Of a DNA stretch of 30,257 bases, positions 15,816-24,417 are shown one piece after another. The translations under genes and the position numbers were made by a program. The stretch is from the NCBI GenBank assembly GCA_041538025.1, contig JBGOEV010000032.1:1-30257 (forward strand), given 5' to 3'. Under the pieces are notes generated by a model. It saw only the letters and a program-made list of their open reading frames with translations, did not search any database and was not told the DNA's origin. Each line of letters begins with the position of its first letter. The stretch's first letter is position 1. The DNA is from Thermosaccharophagus gerlachensis. Lineage in GTDB: Bacteria; Armatimonadota; Fervidibacteria; Fervidibacterales; Thermosaccharophagaceae.

Positions 15816-16232
15816 ATGGCTCGCAAAAGGAAACGAAGGGAAAGCGGTAAACCAAAGAAACAACGCACACAGAGAAGGAGGACTAAAAAATCGTTGCATG
15901 AGGAGATAACAGAGGAGTTCATGGATCTCGATTTGGAGTCCGCACAGGAGTGGGAAGAAGAACATCAACCATTGCTTGATGAGATACCACCTGAAGCACC
16001 GATGACCGTTGGCGACATAAGGCAGATGATAGAGGAGGAACGCTACGACCTGCTCAACCCATATGAAGAAGTTGGTGAATGCTCGCTCTGTGGAAGACCA
16101 GTCAGATACATTGACATAGCTAACTCGGACTACCCTGATGACACACCAATTGAGGAAGTAACGGACATAATCTGCAGGATATGCAGTGGCGAAGTAAGCG
16201 ATTGGGAAGATTATTTTGAGGAGGGTTATTGA
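15816..16232 (+). CDS. Hypothetical small protein with basic tail and paired CxxC motifs
   Basis: The family of this 138-aa protein is not recognised. The first 26 residues are strongly basic (Lys/Arg-rich, starting MARKRKRR), like a nucleic-acid or ribosome contact. A very acidic middle region follows. The C-terminal part has two CxxC pairs, CSLCG (C89, C92) and CRIC (C120, C123), which would form a zinc-ribbon-like site. The start is well supported by GGAGGTG ahead of ATG 15816. Its TGA is followed immediately by the TTG start of the M20 peptidase, so the two genes are coupled. A divergent pilT operon lies 210 bases upstream. A role in RNA or protein binding is possible but unproven. Confidence 0.8.
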   Translation: MARKRKRRESGKPKKQRTQRRRTKKSLHEEITEEFMDLDLESAQEWEEEHQPLLDEIPPEAPMTVGDIRQMIEEERYDLLNPYEEVGECSLCGRPVRYIDIANSDYPDDTPIEEVTDIICRICSGEVSDWEDYFEEGY

Positions 16233-17387
16233 TTGGGCTCGGACACTATACGCATGCTATGCGAACTCATAGAAATACCAAGTGTCAATCCGCAACTCGC
16301 TTCTCCATCGGAACCGAAAACGGGAGAGGTATTGCTCTCCGAATACATAGCGCAAAAGCTTGAAGCAGTTGGGATAAGCGTCATTCGCCAACCAGTAGTT
16401 GATGGGAGAGAAAACATCATTGCACTCGTTGAAGGGAGAAGCGGTAGCGAGACAATAATGCTTTGCGCGCACATGGATACGGTTAGCGGAGAAGGTATGC
16501 GCCTGCCTTTCACTCCGATCGTAAAAGAAGGGAAAGTGTATGGGCGAGGTGCTTGTGACACAAAGGCGAGCATAGCAGCTATGCTCACATCCATTATGAA
16601 ATCCACAACCACTGGGCGCATTAAAAAGACAGTTGTGTTCGCTGCAACTGTTGATGAAGAATACACAGCAACTGGTGCAGTTGTCTTAAGGGATTGGTTG
16701 AAGGAACAAAAATTTGGCTTACCGAACTTGTGCATCGTTGGTGAACCAACAGAATTAAAGGTAGCAACTGCTCATAAAGGTTTCATACGCTTCCACATAC
16801 GCACATTCGGCAAGAGCGCCCATAGTAGCCAACCGCACATGGGCATAAATGCAATCTACAGGATGGCGAAGCTAATACCGTTGATTGAGAAGTATTCAAA
16901 CGAGGTTTTAGCGAACTTACGCCACCCAACTCTTGGAGCCCCAACGATCAGCGCCAATGTGATAAAGGGGGGACACGCCCCAAATGTGATACCAGATGTG
17001 TGCGAGATATTCGTTGACTACAGGACACTACCATCGCAAGACCCCATGGACGCTTGGAAGAAGCTCAAAGAATATATAATGGCGTCGCCTGATATTGACT
17101 TTCAAGTTGAGTTTGAGCAGCCAGAGATAATTGACAGTGGTATGGAAACACCAGATGTGCCATCGGTTGCTACCTTAATCAAGCTCGTCAAAGAGGTGCT
17201 TGGTGAAGCCCAACGAGTGGGTGTGCCCTACAGCACAGACGCAAGCAAGTTCGCCTCAATTGGCATACCAAGCGTTGTCTTCGGACCTGGAAGCATCGCT
17301 CAAGCACATTCTTCGGAGGAGTTTGTTGAAGTTGAGCAAGTTGAAGCCTATGCTTCCATCATTGAGCGTCTCATAGGCGACGAGTAG
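16233..17387 (+). CDS. M20 family metallopeptidase (ArgE/DapE/ACY1 type)
   Basis: This 384-aa di-zinc amidohydrolase family member probably deacylates an amino-acid derivative or cleaves a dipeptide in the cytoplasm; no signal peptide is visible. All metal and catalytic residues are seen: CAHMDTV (H80, D82), GACDTKAS (D109), DEEYTATG (E142 base, E143), VGEPTE (E171) and AQAHSSEE (H359). The dimerisation lid is inserted after about residue 180 (HKGFIRFHIRTFGKSAHSS). It matches acetylornithine deacetylase and succinyl-diaminopimelate desuccinylase equally well by eye, so no gene symbol is given. TTG 16233 abuts the preceding stop codon and has GAGGAGGG upstream. No arg or dap gene is next to it, so the substrate cannot be inferred from context. 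Confidence 0.92.
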   Translation: MGSDTIRMLCELIEIPSVNPQLASPSEPKTGEVLLSEYIAQKLEAVGISVIRQPVVDGRENIIALVEGRSGSETIMLCAHMDTVSGEGMRLPFTPIVKEGKVYGRGACDTKASIAAMLTSIMKSTTTGRIKKTVVFAATVDEEYTATGAVVLRDWLKEQKFGLPNLCIVGEPTELKVATAHKGFIRFHIRTFGKSAHSSQPHMGINAIYRMAKLIPLIEKYSNEVLANLRHPTLGAPTISANVIKGGHAPNVIPDVCEIFVDYRTLPSQDPMDAWKKLKEYIMASPDIDFQVEFEQPEIIDSGMETPDVPSVATLIKLVKEVLGEAQRVGVPYSTDASKFASIGIPSVVFGPGSIAQAHSSEEFVEVEQVEAYASIIERLIGDE

Positions 17388-17409
17388 AAACACAAACACA
17401 TTAACAACA

Positions 17410-18552
17410 TCAAGCAGGATTTGAGAGCGCATCAATGTATAGCGAAACAGTGTGTGAGGCTATTTCGTCCCAAGCGCCTTCCCAGCTTGGGATGAGCGAC
17501 ATGGCACGCTTACTCATTTCCTTCTGCAAGCCACCGTAAAGTAAACAAAGCATTTTAGCCATGCCGTCATAATCTGAGGGTGAATCAACGAATAGAACTG
17601 CGTCTCCAAAACGCCTTTCAACTTCTGCCTCCCCACGAACTGTTACGGTTGGTAACCCATGCTGAATACACACAATGAGTGTCCCGCGTCGAGTTGATGC
17701 GCCATCTGGGAAAGGAAGGAGTGCAGCGTCACACAACTGCAAGAGATGCGATACATTCTGTGGCTGTTGTGCACCCATCCACATGATGCGCTCATTGATA
17801 CGAAGTCTTTTAGCCAACTCAAGTATCGCACGATGGTATGCAAACTTCTCCGGTCTAAATTCACCGATGACCATCAAACGTGATTTTGTGCAATGCATGT
17901 TAAAACGCCAAAACGCTTTTAGGGCTGTCTCTGTGCCCTTGTGAGGATGTATGAAGCCAAAGTAAGCTACAACAAATTCGTCGTTCTGAATTCCGAGCTC
18001 GTTGCGCAACTTTTTCCTCATATCTTCATGAAGCCAACATGGACGTATCGTTGGACCTGCTGTGCTTACCCTTACCTTGCCAGCAATCACTGGCGCATAG
18101 CGAGCAATTGATTCTCTCTCACTACTTGATGGGACGAGCACACCCTTCGTTGGTATCATAAGAACGATGTTAGCAAGCTTGCGCAATGGATGCGCCATCT
18201 TAAACTCATGAAGAGTTAAGACAGTTTTCAACCCTGACACAGCTAAGATGTATGGCAGCACAATAGGTGAAAGAGCATAGCCATATGCTTTTGCTGGGTA
18301 AATGATATGCACTATGTCAGGCTTGCAGTCTTTGACCACCGCACATATTTTGCCGAGATGCCTTAAAGACCAACTCTCAATTTGAATGAGTTTGTATGGC
18401 AGAGTAGCCACATCATCAGGGACACACGATTGCGAGACAAGCAATGTTACTTTCAAGCCAGCCCTGCAAAGCGCTAAGGCAAGCGGTGCTGTGTAATCGC
18501 CAATGCCACAGATAAGCGGTGGATGAGAACCAGCGACGATGCAGACATGCAT
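17410..18552 (-). CDS. Glycosyltransferase family 4 (GT-B fold)
   Basis: This 380-aa protein has two Rossmann-like halves. The N-terminal half begins with MHVCIVAGSHPPLICGIGDYT, the usual glycine-rich acceptor-side loop. The C-terminal donor-binding half contains VVAYFGFIHPHKGTETALKA and LPFPDGASTRRGTL, where family 4 enzymes bind the nucleotide sugar; the EX7E-type motif is degenerate. It is expected to transfer a sugar from a nucleotide donor to a membrane lipid or surface glycan. The start is ATG 18552, with AGGTGATGG upstream. It is convergent with the M20 gene and follows the quinate-dehydrogenase-like gene after 54 bases. No other polysaccharide genes are near, so the glycan made is unknown. 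Confidence 0.85.
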   Translation of the reverse strand: MHVCIVAGSHPPLICGIGDYTAPLALALCRAGLKVTLLVSQSCVPDDVATLPYKLIQIESWSLRHLGKICAVVKDCKPDIVHIIYPAKAYGYALSPIVLPYILAVSGLKTVLTLHEFKMAHPLRKLANIVLMIPTKGVLVPSSSERESIARYAPVIAGKVRVSTAGPTIRPCWLHEDMRKKLRNELGIQNDEFVVAYFGFIHPHKGTETALKAFWRFNMHCTKSRLMVIGEFRPEKFAYHRAILELAKRLRINERIMWMGAQQPQNVSHLLQLCDAALLPFPDGASTRRGTLIVCIQHGLPTVTVRGEAEVERRFGDAVLFVDSPSDYDGMAKMLCLLYGGLQKEMSKRAMSLIPSWEGAWDEIASHTVSLYIDALSNPA

Positions 18553-18606
18553 TCAACCATCACCTAAGTAAAGAGGAGTCAAAAGTGAACATAAGTTCTC
18601 CACCCC

Positions 18607-19509
18607 TCACTTTATCCCAATAACGTTTGGTTGCCAGTGCATCAGCTTGAGCGCTTCAATGTAATCGGAGCAAGTCAGACTGTTTGGCGGCTTCCCAGTG
18701 AGGGCTACGACTATACCATCCATGACATTTGTTCCGAATGTGCGCCCATCAAACTCTGGCGTCGTTGTTACAAGTAACTTTACTCCCCTTGAGCGCAGTT
18801 CTTGAATGTCCTGCTGTGTCGTTGTGTTAGTAAGTATCATCTTCCCCGAGATGTCGCTTGGCATGTAACGCCTTATTAGGTGAAAGTCGCCAGCAATGAG
18901 TTCAGCCCACGCATACAAGTTCGCATACCTTGGTGTGATCATCTCTTGTCTTTCGCCAACTGGATAAACAAGCGTGATTGGTAGCTTAGTCACCAACGGC
19001 ACTATGATGTTGCTCAATATGAGGTATAACTGCCATGAGCGCACTGGCAGGTTCACGCCGATGCAAAAAGCTAAGTCACCAAACATTAAGTCACATCCAG
19101 CCTCATACAATGCTCTTGCAAGGAAAGCCCTATCAACAGAGCTGACTATGAGGGTCTTCAAGCCGTTGAATTGGATTATCCCTTTCTCTTGCAACCATCT
19201 TACGGTAAGCGGCTCAACATAGCGTTTCCATCCACTGCCATCAACGACTGGCGTTCGCTTTGGTATCTTTGAAAGCATCAGGGCTTGTGAGAATGCATAT
19301 TGCTTACTCCCGCAGTATATGTAGATGTCCATTCCGCCCAAGCAAATTACGTCAACTGCGCCATCAAGTTCCATCATGATACGAGCAAGCTTTTTTATGT
19401 CGCCATCTGTGCCAATGCGTTCCACGAGGAAACATTCACCAGCGATTGTTACCTTGACACTCTTGTCCCGCTTTGATGAACCGAGACTTACGCTGACTAC
19501 GTGCTTCAT
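18607..19509 (-). CDS. Uncharacterised protein, often named quinate 5-dehydrogenase
   Basis: This 300-aa protein begins MKHVVSVSLGSSKRDKSVKV and contains RIGTDGDI, CLGGMDIYIY and PVVDGSGWKRYVEP. I recall these from a conserved family annotated as quinate 5-dehydrogenase in Chloroflexota and Firmicutes. I see no clear NAD-binding glycine motif, so the enzymatic name is doubtful. The middle and C-terminal parts (about 112-290) alternate beta strands and helices, including a hydrophobic stretch near LYLILSNIIVPLVTKLPITLVYP. No strong ribosome binding site precedes ATG 19509. No shikimate or quinate genes are nearby. It lies between tRNA-Ser and a glycosyltransferase, which gives little functional hint. 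Confidence 0.65.
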   Translation of the reverse strand: MKHVVSVSLGSSKRDKSVKVTIAGECFLVERIGTDGDIKKLARIMMELDGAVDVICLGGMDIYIYCGSKQYAFSQALMLSKIPKRTPVVDGSGWKRYVEPLTVRWLQEKGIIQFNGLKTLIVSSVDRAFLARALYEAGCDLMFGDLAFCIGVNLPVRSWQLYLILSNIIVPLVTKLPITLVYPVGERQEMITPRYANLYAWAELIAGDFHLIRRYMPSDISGKMILTNTTTQQDIQELRSRGVKLLVTTTPEFDGRTFGTNVMDGIVVALTGKPPNSLTCSDYIEALKLMHWQPNVIGIK

Positions 19510-19653
19510 CTTGAGGGTGGAGCCCCCGATGAGCCAATCTACTCCCGCAACTCATCAAGAACAGCTTCGAGAGAAATTTTGTCACACCGCGTTTAGTGGT
19601 GGCATGGAGTTGCTGATCTTGAGTTAGGGCAACCACATGACGCATCGTGGATT

Positions 19654-19742
19654 TGGCGGAGGGGGCCGGATTCGAACCGGCGCACCCTTTCGGGCATACG
19701 GGATTTCAAATCCCGCGAGGTTCCAGGCTCCTCAACCCCTCC
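19654..19742 (-). tRNA. tRNA-Ser (anticodon TGA)
   Basis: This is a class II tRNA. The acceptor stem is GGAGGGG/CCCCTCC, with discriminator G and encoded CCA (19654-19656). The D arm is GAGG-loop-CCTC and the anticodon arm CGGGA-TTTGAAA-TCCCG (UGA, reading UCA). The long variable arm is built on GCCC-GAAA-GGGT, and the T arm is GCCGG-TTCGAAT-CCGGC. A -10-like TATCAT (plus-strand 19759-19764) lies 16 bases upstream, without a good -35. Confidence 0.95.
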
Positions 19743-19786
19743 ATCTTGCCATATCTTTATGATAGCGCACCACCCTAAGGTGATGC

Positions 19787-21100
19787 TCACTTCTCCAGCA
19801 GTCCCATCCTCTCGAATATTAAGTCCACATGCCTGACGAAATATCGGTAATCAAAGCACTCATCTATCTCCTCGTTGGAGAGTGACGAACGAACCCTTTC
19901 ATCCTCAAGCAGGACCTCTTTCATGTGCCTCTCTTCCTCAAGAGCTTTGAAGGCAGCACTTTGAACGACGCTGTATGCTTCATCTCTTCCCCAACCCTTC
20001 TCAATAAGCTTGAGCATGATACGCTGTGAACAAAACACGCCATGTGTGCGCTCAATGTTACGGCACATCCTTTCTGGGTATACAACCATGCCATTTATTA
20101 TCTCTGTGAAGCGCCTGAGCATATAATCAACCAATATGCTCGCCTCTGGTATGGTTATACGCTCAACAGATGAGTTAGTAAGGTCTCTTTCATGCCATGT
20201 GGTTATCGTCTCAAGTGCCGGAATTACATATGACCTGACAATCCTCGCCAACCCACATATCTGTTCACACTTGTGCGGGTTGCGTTTATGTGGCATTGCT
20301 GAGGAACCTCTTTGCTTCGCTGAGAAGGGCTCTTCAACTTCAAGTATTTCGGTGCGCTGTAAGTTTCTTATCTCCGTTGCGAACTTCTCAAGCGAACCTG
20401 CTATTATGGCGAGTGTGCATATGTATTCAGCATGCCTATCACGCTGCAATATTTGTGTTGAGACAAGTGGGCGCTTTAAGCCGAGCCTCTCAAGCACTAT
20501 CTCTTCAACCCTTGGGTCAATCGTCGCGTAAGTTCCTACAGCACCCGATATCTTACCGACGCCCACCACATCCTTCAGCCTGAGCAAGCGTTCTCTGTGC
20601 CTTTGCATCTCAGCTATCCAAACAGCGAGCTTCAAGCCAAAAGTTATCGGCTCAGCATGAACACCGTGCGTGCGCCCCATCATAAGCGTGTCCTTGTATT
20701 CAACGGACTTCTTCCGCAAAGCATCAATGAGCGCATCAACATCTTCAATCAACAATTCACACGCTTGCTTCATCCTTAACCCAAGCGCCGTATCCTCAAT
20801 ATCGTATGAAGTGACACCCATATGCACATAGCGAGCTTCTTCACCCATCCCTTCGGTCATAGCTTTAACGAACGCTATCAGGTCATGATGATAAACTTTC
20901 TCAAGCTCAAGGACCCGCTCAACGGTGAACGATGCTCTTTCTCGTATGAGCTTTGCAGCTTCCTTTGGTATATAGCCGAGTTCCGAAAGAGCGTCACATA
21001 TGGCAAGTTCCACTTCCATCCACGAATTAAACTTTGATTGGAGCGTCCAAAGCTCCCTCATCTGAGGGTATGAGTAGCGTTCCCAAATGGCGCTGGACAA
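19787..21100 (-). CDS. purB: Adenylosuccinate lyase
   Basis: This enzyme acts twice in purine biosynthesis, releasing fumarate from SAICAR and from adenylosuccinate. The 437-aa length is normal for the bacterial type. The fumarase/lyase superfamily signature GSSAMPHKRNP (265-275) is intact, as are GRTHGVHAEPITFG (about 142-155, active-site His) and the N-terminal YSYPQMRELWT segment. The start is TTG 21100, with GAGGTGG eight bases upstream; no nearby ATG gives a better fit. No other pur gene is adjacent, so it appears to stand alone, followed by tRNA-Ser. Confidence 0.96.
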   Translation of the reverse strand: MSSAIWERYSYPQMRELWTLQSKFNSWMEVELAICDALSELGYIPKEAAKLIRERASFTVERVLELEKVYHHDLIAFVKAMTEGMGEEARYVHMGVTSYDIEDTALGLRMKQACELLIEDVDALIDALRKKSVEYKDTLMMGRTHGVHAEPITFGLKLAVWIAEMQRHRERLLRLKDVVGVGKISGAVGTYATIDPRVEEIVLERLGLKRPLVSTQILQRDRHAEYICTLAIIAGSLEKFATEIRNLQRTEILEVEEPFSAKQRGSSAMPHKRNPHKCEQICGLARIVRSYVIPALETITTWHERDLTNSSVERITIPEASILVDYMLRRFTEIINGMVVYPERMCRNIERTHGVFCSQRIMLKLIEKGWGRDEAYSVVQSAAFKALEEERHMKEVLLEDERVRSSLSNEEIDECFDYRYFVRHVDLIFERMGLLEK

Positions 21101-21258
21101 CTTTTACCACCTCGCTTCAATAGTTTAGGTTGAACTGATGCAGTGTAGCATAATGCAAGTTTAGCATAGACGCTATGAGAGTAAGCAACTCCAAATGAAA
21201 CGGCAATCAAAGATACTTTGGGCGTTTGAAGATGATGCAATCAAGAGGCATTGGAGAA

Positions 21259-22140
21259 ATGTTCAGCATTAACTTGGTCAAGCTGGTGATAAGATTTGTT
21301 CAAGCACTCCCTTCACCCGTAGCTATTTGCATGGTTGGGAAGACCATCGGTAAAGTAGCTTATCGTTTTTTGCCAATGTGGCGAATACGCATACTGCGGA
21401 ACTTAGACCTCATATTCGGAGACGCGCTTGATACAGGGCAAAAGCTATCAATCGCTCGGGAAGTGTTCAAGCACTTTGGCTGCTTAGTATGTGAGATGGG
21501 CTGGGATTGCTCCAGACATGGCATACCGCTTGATTGGTGGGTGAGGATGGTTGGCAGGGAAAACCTTGAAGAGGCTATATCCCAAGGTAAGGGCGTAATC
21601 CTCGTTACAGCCCACCTTGGCAATTGGGCTTTGATGTGCCGTTACTTAAGGCAGCTTGGATACATGGTCCGCCCACTAATACGAATGCCATCAAACACTG
21701 CAGCAAGGGAAGGGCTCATCATGCTCATGAAGCAATACGATGTGAAGTGGATTCCCACTCCACCATACTACGATGCTGTAAAGCAATGTCTCAAAGCTCT
21801 TAGGAACGGTGAATTAGTTTGCCTGTTCGTTGACAGGTATGCTAAGGGGATAGTTGTTGACTTTATGGGAGTGCCAACAGAAACAGCAACTGGCGTTGCC
21901 ATACTGCACTTGAGAACTGGGGCACCAATAGTTCCGATCTTAGCCTTTAGGGATGGCTATAGACACAATATCTTTGTCCTGCCAACGATGCACTTTGAAT
22001 TGCGTGGCAACCACGAAGAGGACATAAGAACGATAATGCAATCAATCAACAGCTTACTCAGCGAGTGGATAATGCGCTACCCAACACAGTGGATATGGAT
22101 GCATAGGCGTTGGCGCAAAAGGGATGGGCGTGACCGCTAA
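21259..22140 (+). CDS. LpxL/HtrB-like lysophospholipid acyltransferase lacking the catalytic acid
   Basis: This 293-aa member of the lauroyl/myristoyl acyltransferase-like family has an N-terminal hydrophobic helix that would tether it to the inner membrane. Family landmarks are visible: TAHLGNWA, LFVDRYAKGIVVDFMGVPTETATG, LRTGAPIVPI and PTQWIWMHRRWR. The catalytic HX4(D/E) motif normally reads HxGNWE; here it reads HLGNWA (H119, A124), so the acid is replaced by alanine. Related enzymes acylate lipid A or make mannosides and glycolipids. The start is uncertain: ATG 21259 has AGAGG about ten bases upstream, while the frame opens at TTG 21226. It ends two bases before the hrcA stop, convergent. 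It may be a divergent or non-catalytic paralogue. Confidence 0.82.
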   Translation: MFSINLVKLVIRFVQALPSPVAICMVGKTIGKVAYRFLPMWRIRILRNLDLIFGDALDTGQKLSIAREVFKHFGCLVCEMGWDCSRHGIPLDWWVRMVGRENLEEAISQGKGVILVTAHLGNWALMCRYLRQLGYMVRPLIRMPSNTAAREGLIMLMKQYDVKWIPTPPYYDAVKQCLKALRNGELVCLFVDRYAKGIVVDFMGVPTETATGVAILHLRTGAPIVPILAFRDGYRHNIFVLPTMHFELRGNHEEDIRTIMQSINSLLSEWIMRYPTQWIWMHRRWRKRDGRDR

Positions 22141-22142
22141 TA

Positions 22143-23246
22143 TCAGGACATAAATGAGGTAAGCGAGATGCTCAACCATTTGGAAACCTCGCTAACTGCT
22201 GACAATACCCTGTCGTAGCGCATCCTCTTAGGACCAAGGACAGCTATAGTTCCACCGTGCATCTCACCGATGGAGTAAGGTGCTCCAACAAGACTGCATT
22301 CAGCCAGCACATCTATTGGTGGCTCAGGCGACTGCGCCACACCACCAAGCAATTCCATCCCTATCGCTGTCCATGGAGAGGACTCGCAAGCGAAATAATA
22401 AGGTTCAAAAAAGAACCACTTTAGAGGTTCACTCAGCAGCTCAACCAGAGAGCGCGCGCGATGCACATCCATGAACTCTGGCTGGGAGAGGAGTTGCGTG
22501 AAGTTGCTAACAAAGACAAGCATACAGTTGGCTCGAAGTGTCTCTTGAATCATCTCAAAGTTCATGCGTAACAACTTTGAAACAGCGTTGTAAGAACCAG
22601 TAAGCGCGTTCTTGAAGTGCTGCATGAACGACGATGGGCGCATGCGCAAAACCTGAGACAGTTTAAGCCCGCAAAGCGAAGCCCTAAGGAGCGATGATAC
22701 ATATTTCAAGCTGCCTGCATCAACAGGGATAGCAGAGTAAAAGAGGCGATGAAAAACCTTTCCCTTGCCCAATGTCACCATGACGAGGAGTTTCTTCGGT
22801 GTCGGTGCCGAGATATTTATTTCACACAACGGTTCCTCCCCTGATAGAGTAAACGACGCCAAAGCAGCATAACCAGTCAAAGATGCAAGCAGCCCTAAAG
22901 CTGCCCTAAGCAGTTCCTCAATGGCACAGTATTTGACTTGGAATGTTGAGCGCACCATCGCAATCTCGTTTGGCTTCAATGGCTTTGGTGAAAGAAAACG
23001 ATCAACATAGAGACGGTAACCTTTATCTGATGGCACCCTGCCTGCGGATGTGTGAGGTTGCTTGACCAACCCCATACTCTCAAGCGCTGCGAGCTCAATT
23101 CTAACAGTCGCAGGGCTTATACCGAGTTTGTATTCTCTGACGATGGCTTCCGAACTGACTGGCATAGCAGTGCTTATATGCTTCTCAACAACTGCCCGAA
23201 GTATGCGCTCCCTGCGCGGATTAAGTTCTAAAGGCAAGGGGCGCAT
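22143..23246 (-). CDS. hrcA: Heat-inducible transcription repressor HrcA
   Basis: HrcA represses groESL and dnaK operons by binding CIRCE operators and needs GroEL to fold. This 367-aa protein is normal in length. The N-terminal winged-helix domain is clear: RRERILRAVVEKHISTAMPVSSEA, then the recognition region ISPATVRIELAALESMGLVKQPHTSAGR, which is highly conserved in the family. The C-terminal domain of about 270 residues is more divergent, as usual. It follows mnmA after 25 bases, probably in the same transcript. dnaK, grpE and dnaJ, its usual neighbours, are absent here, and I found no CIRCE-like inverted repeat in the window. The site ahead of ATG 23246 is weak (AGGG close to the start; AAAGGTGG further upstream). 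Confidence 0.93.
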   Translation of the reverse strand: MRPLPLELNPRRERILRAVVEKHISTAMPVSSEAIVREYKLGISPATVRIELAALESMGLVKQPHTSAGRVPSDKGYRLYVDRFLSPKPLKPNEIAMVRSTFQVKYCAIEELLRAALGLLASLTGYAALASFTLSGEEPLCEINISAPTPKKLLVMVTLGKGKVFHRLFYSAIPVDAGSLKYVSSLLRASLCGLKLSQVLRMRPSSFMQHFKNALTGSYNAVSKLLRMNFEMIQETLRANCMLVFVSNFTQLLSQPEFMDVHRARSLVELLSEPLKWFFFEPYYFACESSPWTAIGMELLGGVAQSPEPPIDVLAECSLVGAPYSIGEMHGGTIAVLGPKRMRYDRVLSAVSEVSKWLSISLTSFMS

Positions 23247-23271
23247 AGCCCTAAATGCTCACCACCTTTCC

Positions 23272-24402
23272 TCAATTCAAAATTGTTTTGATGTTAATGT
23301 GCCTTGGTAAATTTTTCAAGCGCACTCGCACAACCTTACCGCCACCTAACACTTCATCACCGTTGTAAAAGACAACTGCCTGCCCAGGAGCAACACCGAT
23401 TTGCGGTTCTTCCCACTTTACGAAGGCACTTAAGCGCCCATCACACTTAATGATATGCACCGTCGCTATTGACTCCTTTGAGCGATAGCGATGCATCACC
23501 GTGCATTTAAAAGGCTCTTGCGGTATTTCACCGCTTACTAAATTCACATCGGAAAGCTCAGCCTCAGAGACCTCAAGCCAGAAACGCTCACCAACTATAA
23601 CAGCTTTCGCGTCTGGGTCTATAGCCACAACATAGAGTGGTTTACCAGATGGGCTTCGTATGCTGATACCTCTTCTTTGTCCAACAGTGTAGTAAGCGAT
23701 GCCACGATGCATACCAAGTATACTGCCATCAACATACATGAGAGGACCCTTTGCACCAGCGCTTGGGTAGCGCTCAATAACAACACTTTGATGCTCATCA
23801 TCCATAGCAAAGCATAGGTCTTGGCTTTCTTCCTTCTCAGCAACCTTTAAGCCCAGTCGCCTCGCAAAAGCTCTAACATCCTCTTTTCTCATCTCGCCAA
23901 TCGGCAGAAGCAGAAAGCGCATCACATCTTGTGTAAGCATGTAAAGTGCATAGCTCTGGTCTTTGCTTTTATCAATTGCCCTAAGGAGCTTGAAGCGCCC
24001 AGCTGAATCATCAAAGGCTATGCGGGCATAGTGTCCAGTGGCAATGTAGTCGGCACCGAGTGCTAAAGCCCTCCTTAAAAAATACTCAAACTTGATGTAG
24101 CGGTTACAAAGCAAACAAGGGTTGGGAGTGAGCCCACTGGCATACTCCTTCGCAAACACATCAACGACTTGACGTAAAAACTCTTCCTCAAAGTTCCAGA
24201 CATAATGCGGTATACCGAGCTTGTAAGCAACACTACGAGCATCCATCACAGCCTCAAGCGAACAACAGGAACGGTTACTACCTTTCCCCCATAGCTTAAA
24301 AGTTATGCCCACGACATTGAAGCCGCGCTCAACCAAAACAGCTGCTGCAACCGAACTATCAACACCACCGCTCATGGCAACGAAAACAGTTTTTTGACTC
24401 AA
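23272..24402 (-). CDS. mnmA: tRNA-specific 2-thiouridylase MnmA
   Basis: MnmA adds sulfur to U34 of tRNA-Lys, Glu and Gln, using ATP to activate the base. In this 376-aa protein the PP-loop SGGVDSS is at 11-17. The first catalytic cysteine is C96 in TPNPCLLCN, and the second is C197 in SQDLCFAMDD. The usual tRNA-binding beta domains follow (VGQRRGISI, then the segment ending FVKWEEPQIGVAPGQAVVFY). TTG 24402 is chosen because AGGTGG lies five bases upstream; the frame also opens at GTG 24411. It sits between a DJ-1/PfpI gene (15-base gap) and hrcA. The window tRNA-Lys has CUU, so it is not itself a substrate for U34 thiolation; other tRNAs must be. Confidence 0.96.
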   Translation of the reverse strand: MSQKTVFVAMSGGVDSSVAAAVLVERGFNVVGITFKLWGKGSNRSCCSLEAVMDARSVAYKLGIPHYVWNFEEEFLRQVVDVFAKEYASGLTPNPCLLCNRYIKFEYFLRRALALGADYIATGHYARIAFDDSAGRFKLLRAIDKSKDQSYALYMLTQDVMRFLLLPIGEMRKEDVRAFARRLGLKVAEKEESQDLCFAMDDEHQSVVIERYPSAGAKGPLMYVDGSILGMHRGIAYYTVGQRRGISIRSPSGKPLYVVAIDPDAKAVIVGERFWLEVSEAELSDVNLVSGEIPQEPFKCTVMHRYRSKESIATVHIIKCDGRLSAFVKWEEPQIGVAPGQAVVFYNGDEVLGGGKVVRVRLKNLPRHINIKTILN

Positions 24403-24417
24403 TGTCACCACCTACAA

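Noticed and set aside
16226..16735. 169-codon minus-strand frame opposite the M20 peptidase
   Set aside because: The plus-strand product has all metal ligands; the antisense frame shows nothing recognisable.
19654..19742. Selenocysteine tRNA (TCA) on the plus strand
   Set aside because: Read on the plus strand the anticodon loop is TTTCAAA, but the T loop becomes non-canonical and the CCA end is lost. The minus-strand reading as tRNA-Ser(UGA) is complete.
24052..24067. GAGTGCTAA, half of a CIRCE-like operator
   Set aside because: It lies inside mnmA and has no TTAGCACTC partner at the required spacing.
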